The notes: generated by a model from the letters alone, not told the origin. 64,000 nt of DNA from Oceanobacillus halophilus (GCF_003628505.1 NZ_RBZP01000012.1:1-64000); one strand, 5' to 3'. Shown: positions 37,395 through 46,384, counted from the first letter of the stretch. Made by a program: numbers and translations.

Positions 37395-38117
37395 ATGTGG
37401 GAACGGATGGGCTTTTTGTTTATTGCAGTTATATTCTTAACGTTTTTATTAGGTATGTCTAATGTAGATGCAGAAGGTGTTTCTAAAGGGGATTCAAAAG
37501 CAAGTATTTCGTTTATTGAGGATACCGATTCTAATGATATTTTGGACCCTACAGATCCTGATGAACCATATGAACCAGGTGAAGGCGATGATGGAAAAAC
37601 AGATAATAGTGGGCCGTTGAGTATAGATTATGTACCCAAGTTAGACTTTGGAAAACAGACTATCTCATTAATAGATAAAACTTATCATACTAAAAATGTA
37701 GAGCCATTTATTCAAGTTACTGATAAACGTGGAGAAGCAACAGGGTGGACTGTAACCGTCAGTGCTACTCCTTTTGAATCAGATGATGACCAATTAGAAG
37801 GTGCAAAAATAAAATTCCAAAATGCAACAATAGTAACTCATACGAACTATGTGGATTATGGAGCGCCAATACCAATAAATAACGGAGACATAGAATTAAC
37901 AACTGATAATGTGACTAAACCGGTAGTTTATGCTGAAGAAGGTAAAGGTCGTGGCTCCTGGTTAACTAGATGGTTTCCAACAGATGAAAGCCCGGAAAAC
38001 CTCAATGACAGTGTATCTTTAACTGTAATAGGAGGAACAGCAAAAGATGAAATGTACACTTCCACCTTAACATGGACACTAGAAAATACTCCACAAGCAC
38101 CAGAAGTGGAAGAATGA
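37395..38117 (+). CDS. Secreted WxL-domain protein, short form
   Basis: 240 aa. Signal peptide (about 1-25, ending NVDAEG). It is followed by the classic WxL-protein linker rich in Asp/Pro/Glu (ILDPTDPDEPYEPGEGDDG) and one WxL domain: LDFGKQTIS, then GEATGWTVTVSA (first motif, W-T-V), ending in STLTWTLENTP (second motif, W-T-L). This is the typical architecture of small WxL proteins of lactic acid bacteria and Listeria. The ATG at 37395 has AGGAG eight bases upstream; a GTG three codons before is part of that site. It lies 25 bp after the first WxL gene; a hairpin terminator follows. Confidence 0.88.
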   Translation: MWERMGFLFIAVIFLTFLLGMSNVDAEGVSKGDSKASISFIEDTDSNDILDPTDPDEPYEPGEGDDGKTDNSGPLSIDYVPKLDFGKQTISLIDKTYHTKNVEPFIQVTDKRGEATGWTVTVSATPFESDDDQLEGAKIKFQNATIVTHTNYVDYGAPIPINNGDIELTTDNVTKPVVYAEEGKGRGSWLTRWFPTDESPENLNDSVSLTVIGGTAKDEMYTSTLTWTLENTPQAPEVEE

Positions 38118-38127
38118 ACTAGAGAAC

Positions 38128-38166
38128 TTGGCACTCCCCTTATGCATAGAGTGCCAATTTATTTTA
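38128..38166 (+). terminator. Internal terminator in the WxL cluster
   Basis: Stem TTGGCACTC/GAGTGCCAA (38128-38136 with 38149-38157) followed by TTTATTTT. It sits between the second WxL gene and the DUF916 gene, so the latter may be expressed at a reduced level by read-through or from its own promoter. Confidence 0.75.
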
Positions 38167-38190
38167 GAATGTAATGACGGTGGTGAGATA

Positions 38191-39216
38191 ATGAAACTAT
38201 TGAAATTATTTCTAGTAATCTTACTTGTCTTCCTTTTTTCTATAGAAGAAGCAACTGCTGCTACTGGGGAAAGGGTTGGGTATTCCATCCGTGCAATAAT
38301 CCCAGAAAACCAGATTGATAAAAAGCAAACATACTTTGATTTATGGATGGAACCAGAGCAAGAACAAGAGATATTTGTAGATATCTTTAATAGCTCTAAT
38401 GAGGATGCGGAATTCTCTGTTCAAGTAACCAATGCAACAACGAATCGAAATGGTCTTATTGACTATTCGAATGTGGATGCAATTGCAGATGATTCTTTAG
38501 CCTATCCTATGACAGATATTGCGGCAGTACGTGATGAAGTCATACATGTTCCTGCTGGGAAATCTAGGACTTTTCCTATAACTCTTGTCATGCCTAAAGA
38601 GGAATTCGATGGCATCATTCTGGGAGGTATTCATGTAGAGAAGGTAATGGAGGAAGAAGCGGATGATACCCAGGGAGTTCAACTTAAAAATAAGTATGCC
38701 TATGTACTTGGTTTGCAATTACGTGAAACAGACACTGAGATGGAGCCAAACCTTCATTTAAAAGATGTTCGACCTGATTTAGTCAACTATCGTACAGCTA
38801 TCATAGCAACGATACAGAACAGCGAGCCTGTTATTGTGAATAACCTGAATGTAACGGCAACTGTACATGATTCCTCTGGTGAAGAATTAAAAACAGTGCA
38901 AGCAGAGAATTATCGAATGGCACCAAATTCAACAATGGACTTTCCTATTGACTGGGATAATAAGGGTTTTGATCCTGGATTGTATTCACTAACCATTCAG
39001 GCAAGTGCAGAACATCAGGAATGGGAATGGGAAGAGTCTTTTGAAATAAAAAGTGAGGAAGTAGAAGAGCTAAACGACCAAGCTGTTAAAGATGTACAAA
39101 CAGAAAAGAACGGGGAGAATATTTATACCTCCTATATTATTGGGGGACTTACAGGAATTATATTGGTATTAATTGGTGTTATTATTTATATGAGAATGAA
39201 GTGGAAGAAGGCTTAG
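38191..39216 (+). CDS. WxL-interacting protein, DUF916/DUF3324 family
   Basis: 341 aa. Signal peptide (1-23, ending ATAATG). Then a DUF916 domain (about 28-150, starting VGYSIRAIIPENQIDKKQTYFD, wall-binding) and a DUF3324 domain (about 160-290, the WxL-binding part). A membrane helix (about 313-335, YIIGGLTGIILVLIGVIIY) and a basic MRMKWKKA tail anchor it on the cytoplasmic side. This is the full WxLIP layout: it ties WxL proteins to membrane and peptidoglycan. ATG 38191 has GGTGGTGAG seven bases upstream; the longer open frame upstream overlaps the terminator and is rejected. Supports the two upstream genes being true WxL proteins. Confidence 0.9.
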   Translation: MKLLKLFLVILLVFLFSIEEATAATGERVGYSIRAIIPENQIDKKQTYFDLWMEPEQEQEIFVDIFNSSNEDAEFSVQVTNATTNRNGLIDYSNVDAIADDSLAYPMTDIAAVRDEVIHVPAGKSRTFPITLVMPKEEFDGIILGGIHVEKVMEEEADDTQGVQLKNKYAYVLGLQLRETDTEMEPNLHLKDVRPDLVNYRTAIIATIQNSEPVIVNNLNVTATVHDSSGEELKTVQAENYRMAPNSTMDFPIDWDNKGFDPGLYSLTIQASAEHQEWEWEESFEIKSEEVEELNDQAVKDVQTEKNGENIYTSYIIGGLTGIILVLIGVIIYMRMKWKKA

Positions 39217-39235
39217 CTGTGGGTATTTTTTATCG

Positions 39236-39269
39236 ATAGTCATCATTTAATGGTGGCTATTTTTTTTTT
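39236..39269 (+). terminator. Terminator of the WxL cluster
   Basis: Stem ATAGTCATCAT/ATGGTGGCTAT with two G-T pairs and a run of nine T, just after the DUF916 gene. Confidence 0.8.
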
Positions 39270-39403
39270 AGAACTAAGCTTATCCTTCACTAAATATTCA
39301 AACTACCTCATAGAAACCAATTATAATTATGGTATGATAGGTATGTTGTATATGTGAAAAAACTTAATTATTAATAGATAAAAGTTACAGGAGTTGATAA
39401 CAA

Positions 39404-39949
39404 GTGAAAAATATAATTATAGTAGTCCTTGCGGTGCTGGTGGTTGGTGTTGGGGTGTATTTGTTACCTGGTAATGAAAACGAGCAAGCGGATGATGTCG
39501 TACAGGATATAAAGCAGTTAGTGAATGATTACAGCATAGGGAATGTTACAGCAGAAGCTGCTTCCATCACTTCTGATGAGCTTATTGTAACAGACAGTGA
39601 TGAGAACCAGACAACGTATGATTTACCAGAAGATGAATTCTTTGTTTCTATCGCTTCATTCATTGAAACAACACACCCATGTGCGAATCATAGTCTAACA
39701 GGATGCCAAGGTGAATTAGTGGAACAAGAGTTTCATGTGTATATAGAAGATACTGAGGGCAATGTCATTCTCGACCAACCAATGGAAACACAAGCAAACG
39801 GCTTTTTTGATCTATGGTTAGAACGTGATAAAACATATAACATCGCCATTACCCAAGACGGAAAAAAAGCAGAATCCCAGTTTTCTACATTTGAAGGGGA
39901 TAATACCTGCATCACAACGATTCAGTTAGAAGGTAACAAAAGCGCGTAA
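39404..39949 (+). CDS. CueP-family copper-binding protein, membrane-anchored
   Basis: 181 aa. One N-terminal hydrophobic segment (residues 3-22) with no lipobox Cys, so it is a signal anchor or a cleaved signal peptide. The domain carries the three cysteines expected of CueP: Cys93 (THPCANHSL), Cys101 (LTGCQGEL) and Cys169 (DNTCITTIQ). CueP in Salmonella is a periplasmic copper-binding protein; Gram-positive homologues sit outside the membrane. GTG start with CAGGAG ten bases upstream. Alone in its transcript. No copper ATPase, chaperone or CueR/CsoR lies in the window. Confidence 0.8.
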   Translation: MKNIIIVVLAVLVVGVGVYLLPGNENEQADDVVQDIKQLVNDYSIGNVTAEAASITSDELIVTDSDENQTTYDLPEDEFFVSIASFIETTHPCANHSLTGCQGELVEQEFHVYIEDTEGNVILDQPMETQANGFFDLWLERDKTYNIAITQDGKKAESQFSTFEGDNTCITTIQLEGNKSA

Positions 39950-40384
39950 TAAAGTTATGAGTTCTAGTAATAGGGGATAAAACAGTAAATAACATACTAA
40001 TTCAGGAGTGCAAATGCATAGAGTTTTGTACTCCTATTTTTATATAAAAATAAATGAGATATTACAGAATTGTAAGTTTTTTGTATATTTAATAGTAGAT
40101 ATTATATATGTTGTTAAATTATCAGGTGCTTTCTTTAAATAAAAGGGAAGTGTTCTTATTATGTTGTAAAAGGGGCAGTATTCCTCATAACTGAATTTGA
40201 TAATAGATTAATTGACACTTAAACGATTGGGTGCAAGAGTTTAACCAGAGTTTGATGGACATGACAAAGATCGGCTCAATGTCGTCCGAAAGATATTATA
40301 GCCATGGTAAGAAGAAATTAAGACGCTGTTGATGTTGTTTTTTTACTTCTTCTCAATTCATTTACCTCCGATTTTTTACATTCC
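39950..40384. other. Intergenic region with possible gene remnant
   Basis: A hairpin-like stretch at about 39990-40040 (CAGGAGTGCAAA to TTTTGTACTCCTATTTTT) may terminate the CueP gene and is related in sequence to 9945-10010. At 40231-40332 a 33-codon plus-strand frame encodes VQEFNQSLMDMTKIGSMSSE and then RYYSHGKKKLRRC. It reads like protein but has no ribosome binding site and a stop just upstream, so it may be the tail of a lost gene. Confidence 0.4.
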
Positions 40385-41380
40385 TTATTTTTTCTTCTTT
40401 GCTAATTGATCACGGTCAAGTGCCCGTGGTGGCTCTTCTAACCACCCATATTTAATCATTATTTTAGCCCCTTCATTTGCATATTTCAAGATTTCCCCTA
40501 TAAGTCTGCTGTACATGACCCCAATATCTCTCCTAGGGCTCATGGACATACTTGTACCGTAATAACCAACACTTATAGCAGTTAAGGATGTAGAGTAAAA
40601 CATCATTTTTCGATCAGAAAACGTGTAACTGGTTGAATCCGTAACTTCTGTATCCAATGTCGTAGGACTAGGAATATCACTTTCGCTTAAATAAGATCCA
40701 AATATCTCACAATGTTTTTGTGCTATTTCTTTCCCTTTTAAAATATATTCAATTACATCACTCTTTTTTGCAACCTGACTATACCCAATCATGGTGGCAG
40801 AACCTAGTGCATTCCTTTGAAAGTTGGCATAAAGATTCGTGATTTCAGCGCCAGTTAATGGTCTTTTTTCTCTAAAGTAACCTGCAAGAAAGCTTTTCTT
40901 CTCCACAAAATCGAAGTTTTCAGGGGTTGGAAGAAGTGGTAGCTTCATATATAAACCTTTTGATAACAATAAATCATTGGTCTTCTTAAGAATATCATCT
41001 GATTCACGTAGACATTCACTAAAAAAAGTATAAATGTCTTCTCTTACGGCAAATGGTAAAGCTGCACTATATGCATTCAGCCCCATTTTCCCTAAATTGT
41101 TAGTAGAAAATAAAGAATAAGTATCCGTAAATAACCTAGGAGCCGTAACGTCCACATCTTCATCTAGCTTAAACCCATGAGGGATAGGGTAGTTTTCACT
41201 ATTTAGTATCTTGGTTATTGTATTGATATGTGATTTTGATATATCCAAAGCATATTGAATTAACCCCTTTATTTCTATATCTTCCACTTTATTTAGTTCA
41301 TATTCTAAATGACAAATGACACCACTATCATTCATATACATGTTCCACAAATTGGTAATTTCACCAGAAGTTAATTTCAT
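40385..41380 (-). CDS. DUF3231-family protein
   Basis: 331 aa, two tandem copies of a helical domain of about 165 residues. Copy one starts LTSGEITNLWNMYMNDSG and copy two LTGAEITNLYANFQRNALG, each with the E-I-x-N-L-(W/Y) start and a later helix (AYSAALPFAVREDI, SLTAISVGYYGTSM). Matches DUF3231, common in spore formers and resembling the CotF-like four-helix fold; function unknown, some are sporulation-associated. Basic C-terminus (QLAKKKK). The ATG at 41380 has AAAGGTG nine bases upstream; the frame runs 39 more codons upstream as hydrophobic junk and is not used. Downstream of ligD on the same strand, 165 bp gap. Confidence 0.85.
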   Translation of the reverse strand: MKLTSGEITNLWNMYMNDSGVICHLEYELNKVEDIEIKGLIQYALDISKSHINTITKILNSENYPIPHGFKLDEDVDVTAPRLFTDTYSLFSTNNLGKMGLNAYSAALPFAVREDIYTFFSECLRESDDILKKTNDLLLSKGLYMKLPLLPTPENFDFVEKKSFLAGYFREKRPLTGAEITNLYANFQRNALGSATMIGYSQVAKKSDVIEYILKGKEIAQKHCEIFGSYLSESDIPSPTTLDTEVTDSTSYTFSDRKMMFYSTSLTAISVGYYGTSMSMSPRRDIGVMYSRLIGEILKYANEGAKIMIKYGWLEEPPRALDRDQLAKKKK

Positions 41381-41545
41381 TTTTTTTAACACCTTTCTTT
41401 TATTTTTTCTCCAATAATATTCTAAGTTAATAGTTGATAATTTACCCAAAATTATATGAAATATGAATAACAGTAAGTTTCTTTTTGCAGGATTCATTGG
41501 ATGTTTCCATTTATTGGTCTTAATCCTTTTTCGCTACTTCTCTTA

Positions 41546-43348
41546 TTAATCTTTAATCAACTTCATTACTTTATCCAAATTCTGTTTATTTCTAACCTCA
41601 AAGAAGTCTGCGAAAGGACAGCCTAATTCCTGGACACGGTCTAATGTGTTTTTGACGGTGAATTTTTCTGGTGTCAAATCTTCATTAACTTCTTCCCAGA
41701 ATAACGGGGTGGCAATGGATCCTTCCTTGGTCATCCGTGGGGAATAGGGTGCGATGATTGTTTTGTCTTTTCCATGCTGAACATAATCAATATACAATCT
41801 GCCATTTCGTTTTTTCTTCATTCGTTCGGTTGTAAATAAATTTGGATAGGCTCCCTCTACCGTGTAGGCAATCGCCTGTGTGAAAACAGCAGTGTCATCA
41901 TAGGTTAAGCTGTTTTCTGGAATTGGGATATGAATCTGAATGCCTTTATTCCCGGACGTTTTGACAAATGAGATTAGTTCAAGGTCATCCAGCAAAGGTT
42001 TGATTATGTTGGCAGCCTGTATTGCTAAGTCAAAACGCTCTCTGTTCGGTGGATCCAAATCAAATACTATCTCAAGCGGATTGGGTTTATTCACTGTTTG
42101 AAAAGGGACATGATACTCCAGACCTCCGTGATTAGCGAACCAAACAAGCGAATCCATATCATTACAAATAATTATTCGGTCGTTCCCTATTTTCAAGCTA
42201 TCGATAAAATCTGGTGCATAGTCTGGTAAGTGCTTCTGATAAAAATGTTCTTCCTCCACGCCATCTGGGCATCTTATTAATGTTAGGGCCCGTTCCTTTA
42301 AGAAGGGAAGCATATAGGGCGAAATCTCTCGGATATAGAATAGCAAATCTCCCTTGGTAATTTTTTTCTCCGGCCAATAATATTTTTCTGTCTTCGATAC
42401 TCCTATTCGTTCTGGAATCATTGCAAGATCAATCATTAATTTCTCTATTGTGCATTCCTGCGCAGAAACCTGTGGGAGTAACTGGACAAACTCTGGTTCT
42501 CTTAGCTCGTTTTTATATAAGTCCAACGAATGAATCGAAGCACAAATAGCAGGTGGCAAGGAATATCCTCCTGTTGATTTTTCACCATTGGTTATAAATA
42601 ACTGCCTCAGTGTTTCAGCGGATTCGTCATCCAACCCATGTTTGCATTTCCCAACTTCATGTATTTTGTTTCCATCGAACACACGAAAGGAATAATAACC
42701 GTTTTGATTGTCGTAATGGGTCAAAAAACCCTGAAGGCTACGCCAATTTTTCATTTTAAACCAGTCTCTATGCCCTTTTCCTCCTATGTATTTGCTCTTC
42801 TTCCGCTTCGCAATCATTCCCTCACCTTTATGGTCATAGATCTTTTTCCATAATTCTTCTGGGTCCTCATAAGAGTTCACGTACTGTATACGATTGCTTT
42901 TTATATGTTCTTTAAATAAATCATTCAGTGCTTTTTTTCGGTCGTTGAAGGGCTGCGATAAAAGGTCGCTACCATTTTCTTGTAACAAGTCAAATGCCAT
43001 AAATGAAGCGGGGCGCCGATTCGATGCTTTTTGAATGGATTCTGTATTTTTTAGGCGGCCACGTTTTTGAATCCAGGAGAAATTTGCTTGAAAAGGATTA
43101 TTTAACACAACCATTTCTCCATCCATTTTTATAGGCAATTTGTCTAACACATTAGGTTCCAGTTCCTGACAGTTTGCAACTATTTCTGGGAAGTTTGCCG
43201 TTAATTCTTTATTGTTTTTGCTCGTAAGTGTAATTTTCCCCTTTGTGTCCCATGTCAGTACACAGCGGAAACCATCATATTTCACCTCGTACAACCATTC
43301 CTCCCCTCGGGGAATCTCTGTACTGGGGATTGGCTTCATCATCTCCAT
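41546..43348 (-). CDS. ligD: ATP-dependent DNA ligase LigD (ligase-polymerase)
   Basis: 600 aa, the two-domain Bacillus YkoU layout: ligase first, polymerase/primase second, no phosphoesterase domain. The nucleotidyl-transfer lysine is Lys23 in EVKYDGFR. Later ligase motifs include the DGE in KMDGEMV, the EGMIAKRK block and FKMKNW. The polymerase half (about 310-600) holds the AEP-type metal site in IVFDLDPP and the HIPI-containing KTSGNKGIQIHIPIP block. With Ku it performs non-homologous end joining; in Bacillus this protects germinating spores. AAGGAGA lies six bases before the ATG. Divergent from ku with a 110-bp shared control region. Confidence 0.95.
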   Translation of the reverse strand: MEMMKPIPSTEIPRGEEWLYEVKYDGFRCVLTWDTKGKITLTSKNNKELTANFPEIVANCQELEPNVLDKLPIKMDGEMVVLNNPFQANFSWIQKRGRLKNTESIQKASNRRPASFMAFDLLQENGSDLLSQPFNDRKKALNDLFKEHIKSNRIQYVNSYEDPEELWKKIYDHKGEGMIAKRKKSKYIGGKGHRDWFKMKNWRSLQGFLTHYDNQNGYYSFRVFDGNKIHEVGKCKHGLDDESAETLRQLFITNGEKSTGGYSLPPAICASIHSLDLYKNELREPEFVQLLPQVSAQECTIEKLMIDLAMIPERIGVSKTEKYYWPEKKITKGDLLFYIREISPYMLPFLKERALTLIRCPDGVEEEHFYQKHLPDYAPDFIDSLKIGNDRIIICNDMDSLVWFANHGGLEYHVPFQTVNKPNPLEIVFDLDPPNRERFDLAIQAANIIKPLLDDLELISFVKTSGNKGIQIHIPIPENSLTYDDTAVFTQAIAYTVEGAYPNLFTTERMKKKRNGRLYIDYVQHGKDKTIIAPYSPRMTKEGSIATPLFWEEVNEDLTPEKFTVKNTLDRVQELGCPFADFFEVRNKQNLDKVMKLIKD

Positions 43349-43458
43349 ATTAATTCTCCTTATTAGGCCGTCTACTACTAAGGTGGCTAATTTTTAGAAA
43401 AATAAACGAAGGATAAAATGAAAAAGTCACGGCAAAATAAGTGAAAGGAGGTTTTCTC

Positions 43459-44304
43459 ATGCACACAATGTGGAAGGGTACGATTAGTTTTGGTCTAGTC
43501 AATATTCCTGTCAAAATGCATTCGGCAACAGAAAACAAAGATGTGAAACTTAGACAGTTGCATAAGGAATGCCAGTCTCCTGTTAAATATGAAAAAGTAT
43601 GTCCTGTTTGCGAACGGGAAATCGAAAGTGATGAAATCGTAAAAGGTTATGAATACGCTAAAAATAAATTTGTTATTTTAGATGAAGAAGATTTAAATGC
43701 ACTGAAAAAAGAACAGGAAGATCGTGCGGTAGAGATTGTCGACTTTGTTAAATTAGATGATATTGATCCAATTTATTTTGAAAGAAGTTACTATCTGTCG
43801 CCAAATGAAGGTGGCGGAAAAGCTTATAGTTTATTACGCAGCGCCTTAAAGGATACTGGAAAAATAGGCGTTGCCAAAATGATGATCCGATCGAAAGAAC
43901 AGCTGGCTGTTATCCGGGTTTATGAAAATGTTTTGGTGGCAGAAACTATTCATTTTCCAGATGAAGTTCGAAAAGTGGAAGACGTACCCAATGTACCAGA
44001 AGAAACAAAGGTACCCGAAAAAGAACTCGATACTGCAAAAATGCTAATTGAACAGCTAACCGCAGAATTTGATCCAGAAAAATATAAAGACGAATATCGA
44101 ACCGCACTTCTCGAATTAATTGAAGAGAAGAAAAACAATGAAGAAACAGCCACAGCAAAAGACAAACCAGTACCAGACAATGTAACAAACCTCATGGATG
44201 CACTACAAGCATCTTTAGACAAGGCAAAGAAAAACAAAGCCAAACCAAGGCAGCCCAAACGAAAAACAAAAACAACAGCCAAAAAGAAAAAAGCAACATC
44301 ATAA
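43459..44304 (+). CDS. ku: Ku DNA end-binding protein (YkoV)
   Basis: 281 aa. Begins MHTMWKGTISFGLVNIPVKM, the bacterial Ku signature, with the C-x2-C pair in VCPVCEREI and the KGYEYAKNKFVILDEEDL block. The ring-forming core ends near residue 215. A strongly basic Lys-rich tail (about 240-281, KAKPRQPKRKTKTTAKKKK) is the kind that binds DNA and helps threading. Partner of LigD. ATG 43459 with AAAGGAGG seven bases upstream; the frame extends six codons upstream to a GTG that contains the site. Followed by a terminator and then tandem array B. Confidence 0.95.
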   Translation: MHTMWKGTISFGLVNIPVKMHSATENKDVKLRQLHKECQSPVKYEKVCPVCEREIESDEIVKGYEYAKNKFVILDEEDLNALKKEQEDRAVEIVDFVKLDDIDPIYFERSYYLSPNEGGGKAYSLLRSALKDTGKIGVAKMMIRSKEQLAVIRVYENVLVAETIHFPDEVRKVEDVPNVPEETKVPEKELDTAKMLIEQLTAEFDPEKYKDEYRTALLELIEEKKNNEETATAKDKPVPDNVTNLMDALQASLDKAKKNKAKPRQPKRKTKTTAKKKKATS

Positions 44305-44339
44305 TGTCTCCTGACTGGAGGCATGTTTTTTTGTTTTTT
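44304..44339 (+). terminator. Terminator of ku
   Basis: Stem ATGTCTCC/GGAGGCAT with one G-T pair and loop TGACT, followed by GTTTTTTTGTTTTTT. It starts on the last base of the stop codon. Confidence 0.75.
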
Positions 44340-44345
44340 GAGAAT

Positions 44346-45083
44346 GGGAGGAGCGCCTATTGTGAGGAGCGCCTATAAACTGTGAGGAGCGCCTATAAAC
44401 TGTGAGGAGCGCCTATAAACTGTGAGGAGCGCCTATAAACTGTGAGGAGCGCCTATAAACTGTGAGGAGCGCCTATAAACTGTGAGGAGCGCCTATAAAC
44501 TGTGAGGAGCGCCTATAAACTGTGAGGAGCGCCTATAAACGGAGAGGAGCGCCTATAAACGGAGAGTAGCGCCTATAAACGGAGAGGAGCGCCTATAAAC
44601 GGAGAGGAGCGCCTATAAAACGAGAGTAGCGCCTATAAACTGAGAGTAGCGCCTATAAACTGTGAGAAGCGCCTATAAACTGTGAGGAGCGCCTATAAAC
44701 TGAGAGTAGCGCCTATAAACTGAGAGTAGCGCCTATAAACTGTGAGTAGCGCCTATAAACTGTGAGGAGCGCCTATAAACTGTGAGGAGCGCCTATAAAC
44801 TGAGAGGAGCGCCTATAAAACGAGAGGAGCGCCTATAAAACGAGAGTAGCGCCTATAAACTGTGAGGAGCGCCTATAAACTGTGAGTAGCGCCTATAAAC
44901 TGAGAGTAGCGCCTATAAACTGTGAGGAGCGCCTATAAAACGAGAGGAGCGCCTGTAAAACGAGAGGATCGCCTGTAAAACGAGAGGATCGCCTATAAAA
45001 CGAGAGGAGCGCCTATAAACGGAGAGGATCGCCTATAAACGGAGAGGAGCGCCTATAAAATGGAGAGTAGCACCTATAAACAA
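44346..45083. repeat. 20-bp tandem array B (about 37 units)
   Basis: Thirty-six full 20-bp units plus a short first unit, contiguous, no spacers. The invariant core is GAGGAGCGCCTATAAA (with GAGTAGC and GAGGATC variants) and the four remaining bases vary between units (ctgt, cgga, acga, ctga). Runs of the same variant suggest duplication of blocks of units. The core is the same as in array A, 44 kb away. The first unit is truncated (gcgcctattg) and the last has an extra base. Lies immediately behind the ku terminator and about 150 bp before the acyltransferase start. Not coding. Confidence 0.97.
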
Positions 45084-45236
45084 CTCCTCACTCCAAATTA
45101 CAACCTCGTCTCATTTTTTCATTCTATTTACAGAACTCTTACAATCCAGTGAAATCATACCATTTTGGGTGAATTTTCAATGAAAATGGAGTAAAGTGTA
45201 ATACAGGAAATTTTTGATACGAAGAGGAGAGAAAAA

Positions 45237-46250
45237 ATGAAGAGAAATGCATTTATGGATAACGCAAAAGTACTTTTCATTTTTTTAGTTGTTTTTGGTC
45301 ATATGATTCAGCCTTTTACAACAGATTCCGCAGAAATGAATACACTCTATCTCTGGATATACACGTTCCATATGCCGGCATTTATTATGCTTTCTGGCTT
45401 TTTTGCAAAGGGATCCGGAGATAAAGGTTATATAATGAATTTAGCCAAAAAATTATTGGTTCCTTATCTTATCTTTCAGTTCATCTATTCGGCATATTAC
45501 TTTCTTATCGGTAATAGTAGCTGGCAAGCAGGGATTTTTTACCCGCATTGGTCATTGTGGTTCTTATTCAGCCTGTTCAGTTGGCACCTCTTATTAATCG
45601 GATTTAAGAAAATTCCAGCTAGGCATGGTATCCCTATAGCTATAATTGTTGGGATATTTATTGGCTATATTGGTGACGTTGGACATACATTTAGTTTGTC
45701 GCGTACGTTTGTTTTCTTTCCATTCTTTTTAATTGGGTATTGGTTAACAGAAAAACAGCTGATGTTGGTGAAACGAAAAGGAGTAAAAGTAGCATCAATC
45801 GTAGTTATGCTTGCCTTGGCAGTTTCTCTTTATTATGCTCCAGAAATTAATACAGGGTGGCTGCTCGCCTCAAAATCGTACATTGATTTAGGCATGGAAG
45901 AGTATGGAGGTATAGCAAGGCTCCTAGTTTATATTACGGCAGCGGCTATGACGGTAAGTGTTTTAGCATGGGTTCCCAAACGCAATTTAGGATGGATTAC
46001 GAAACTAGGAACAAGAACGCTTTACGTTTATTTGTTACATGGATTCTTTATTCAGTATTTCAGAGAATACCAACTGTTTGAAGTAAACCATGTCATGGAT
46101 TTAATAGGTATGGTCGTGCTCTCAGCTTTAATTGTCATATTCCTATCCAGTAAGCCAGTATTAGGAATATCGCAGCCGTTTATAGAAGGTAAAGCTTCTA
46201 TCGTGAAGAAAAAACTATTTCATGAAAAAGAAAGACAGACCAACATATAA
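45237..46250 (+). CDS. Acyltransferase-3 family membrane protein
   Basis: 337 aa with about ten membrane segments. Begins with the family block DNAKVLFIFLVVFGHM, where the His is the likely catalytic residue, followed by FHMPAFIMLSGFFAKG and later HWSLWFLFSLF and LYVYLLHGFFI. Members (fucose 4-O-acetylase/OatA-like) move acyl groups onto cell-surface sugars; no extracellular SGNH domain is attached here. GAAGAGGAGAG lies upstream of the ATG. Monocistronic, strong terminator at 46339. Target polymer unknown. Confidence 0.87.
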   Translation: MKRNAFMDNAKVLFIFLVVFGHMIQPFTTDSAEMNTLYLWIYTFHMPAFIMLSGFFAKGSGDKGYIMNLAKKLLVPYLIFQFIYSAYYFLIGNSSWQAGIFYPHWSLWFLFSLFSWHLLLIGFKKIPARHGIPIAIIVGIFIGYIGDVGHTFSLSRTFVFFPFFLIGYWLTEKQLMLVKRKGVKVASIVVMLALAVSLYYAPEINTGWLLASKSYIDLGMEEYGGIARLLVYITAAAMTVSVLAWVPKRNLGWITKLGTRTLYVYLLHGFFIQYFREYQLFEVNHVMDLIGMVVLSALIVIFLSSKPVLGISQPFIEGKASIVKKKLFHEKERQTNI

Positions 46251-46338
46251 AATTAATTGGAAAAAATAGAAAAAATATGAAACTAAATTATATGCTCACT
46301 CGTCTATACTAATGCCCCCCTTTTTTAATAGAAATTGC

Positions 46339-46376
46339 TGCCCCATTTTTATATAAAAATGGGGCAAATTTTTTTC
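46339..46376 (+). terminator. Terminator of the acyltransferase gene
   Basis: Perfect 14-bp palindrome arm TGCCCCATTTTTAT/ATAAAAATGGGGCA with an AATTTTTTT tail. Confidence 0.85.
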
Positions 46377-46384
46377 TTTAAGTA

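Noticed and set aside
40385-41497. Long form of the DUF3231 protein starting at 41497
   Set aside because: The extra 39 residues are not family-like and a good AAAGGTG site lies just before the internal ATG at 41380.
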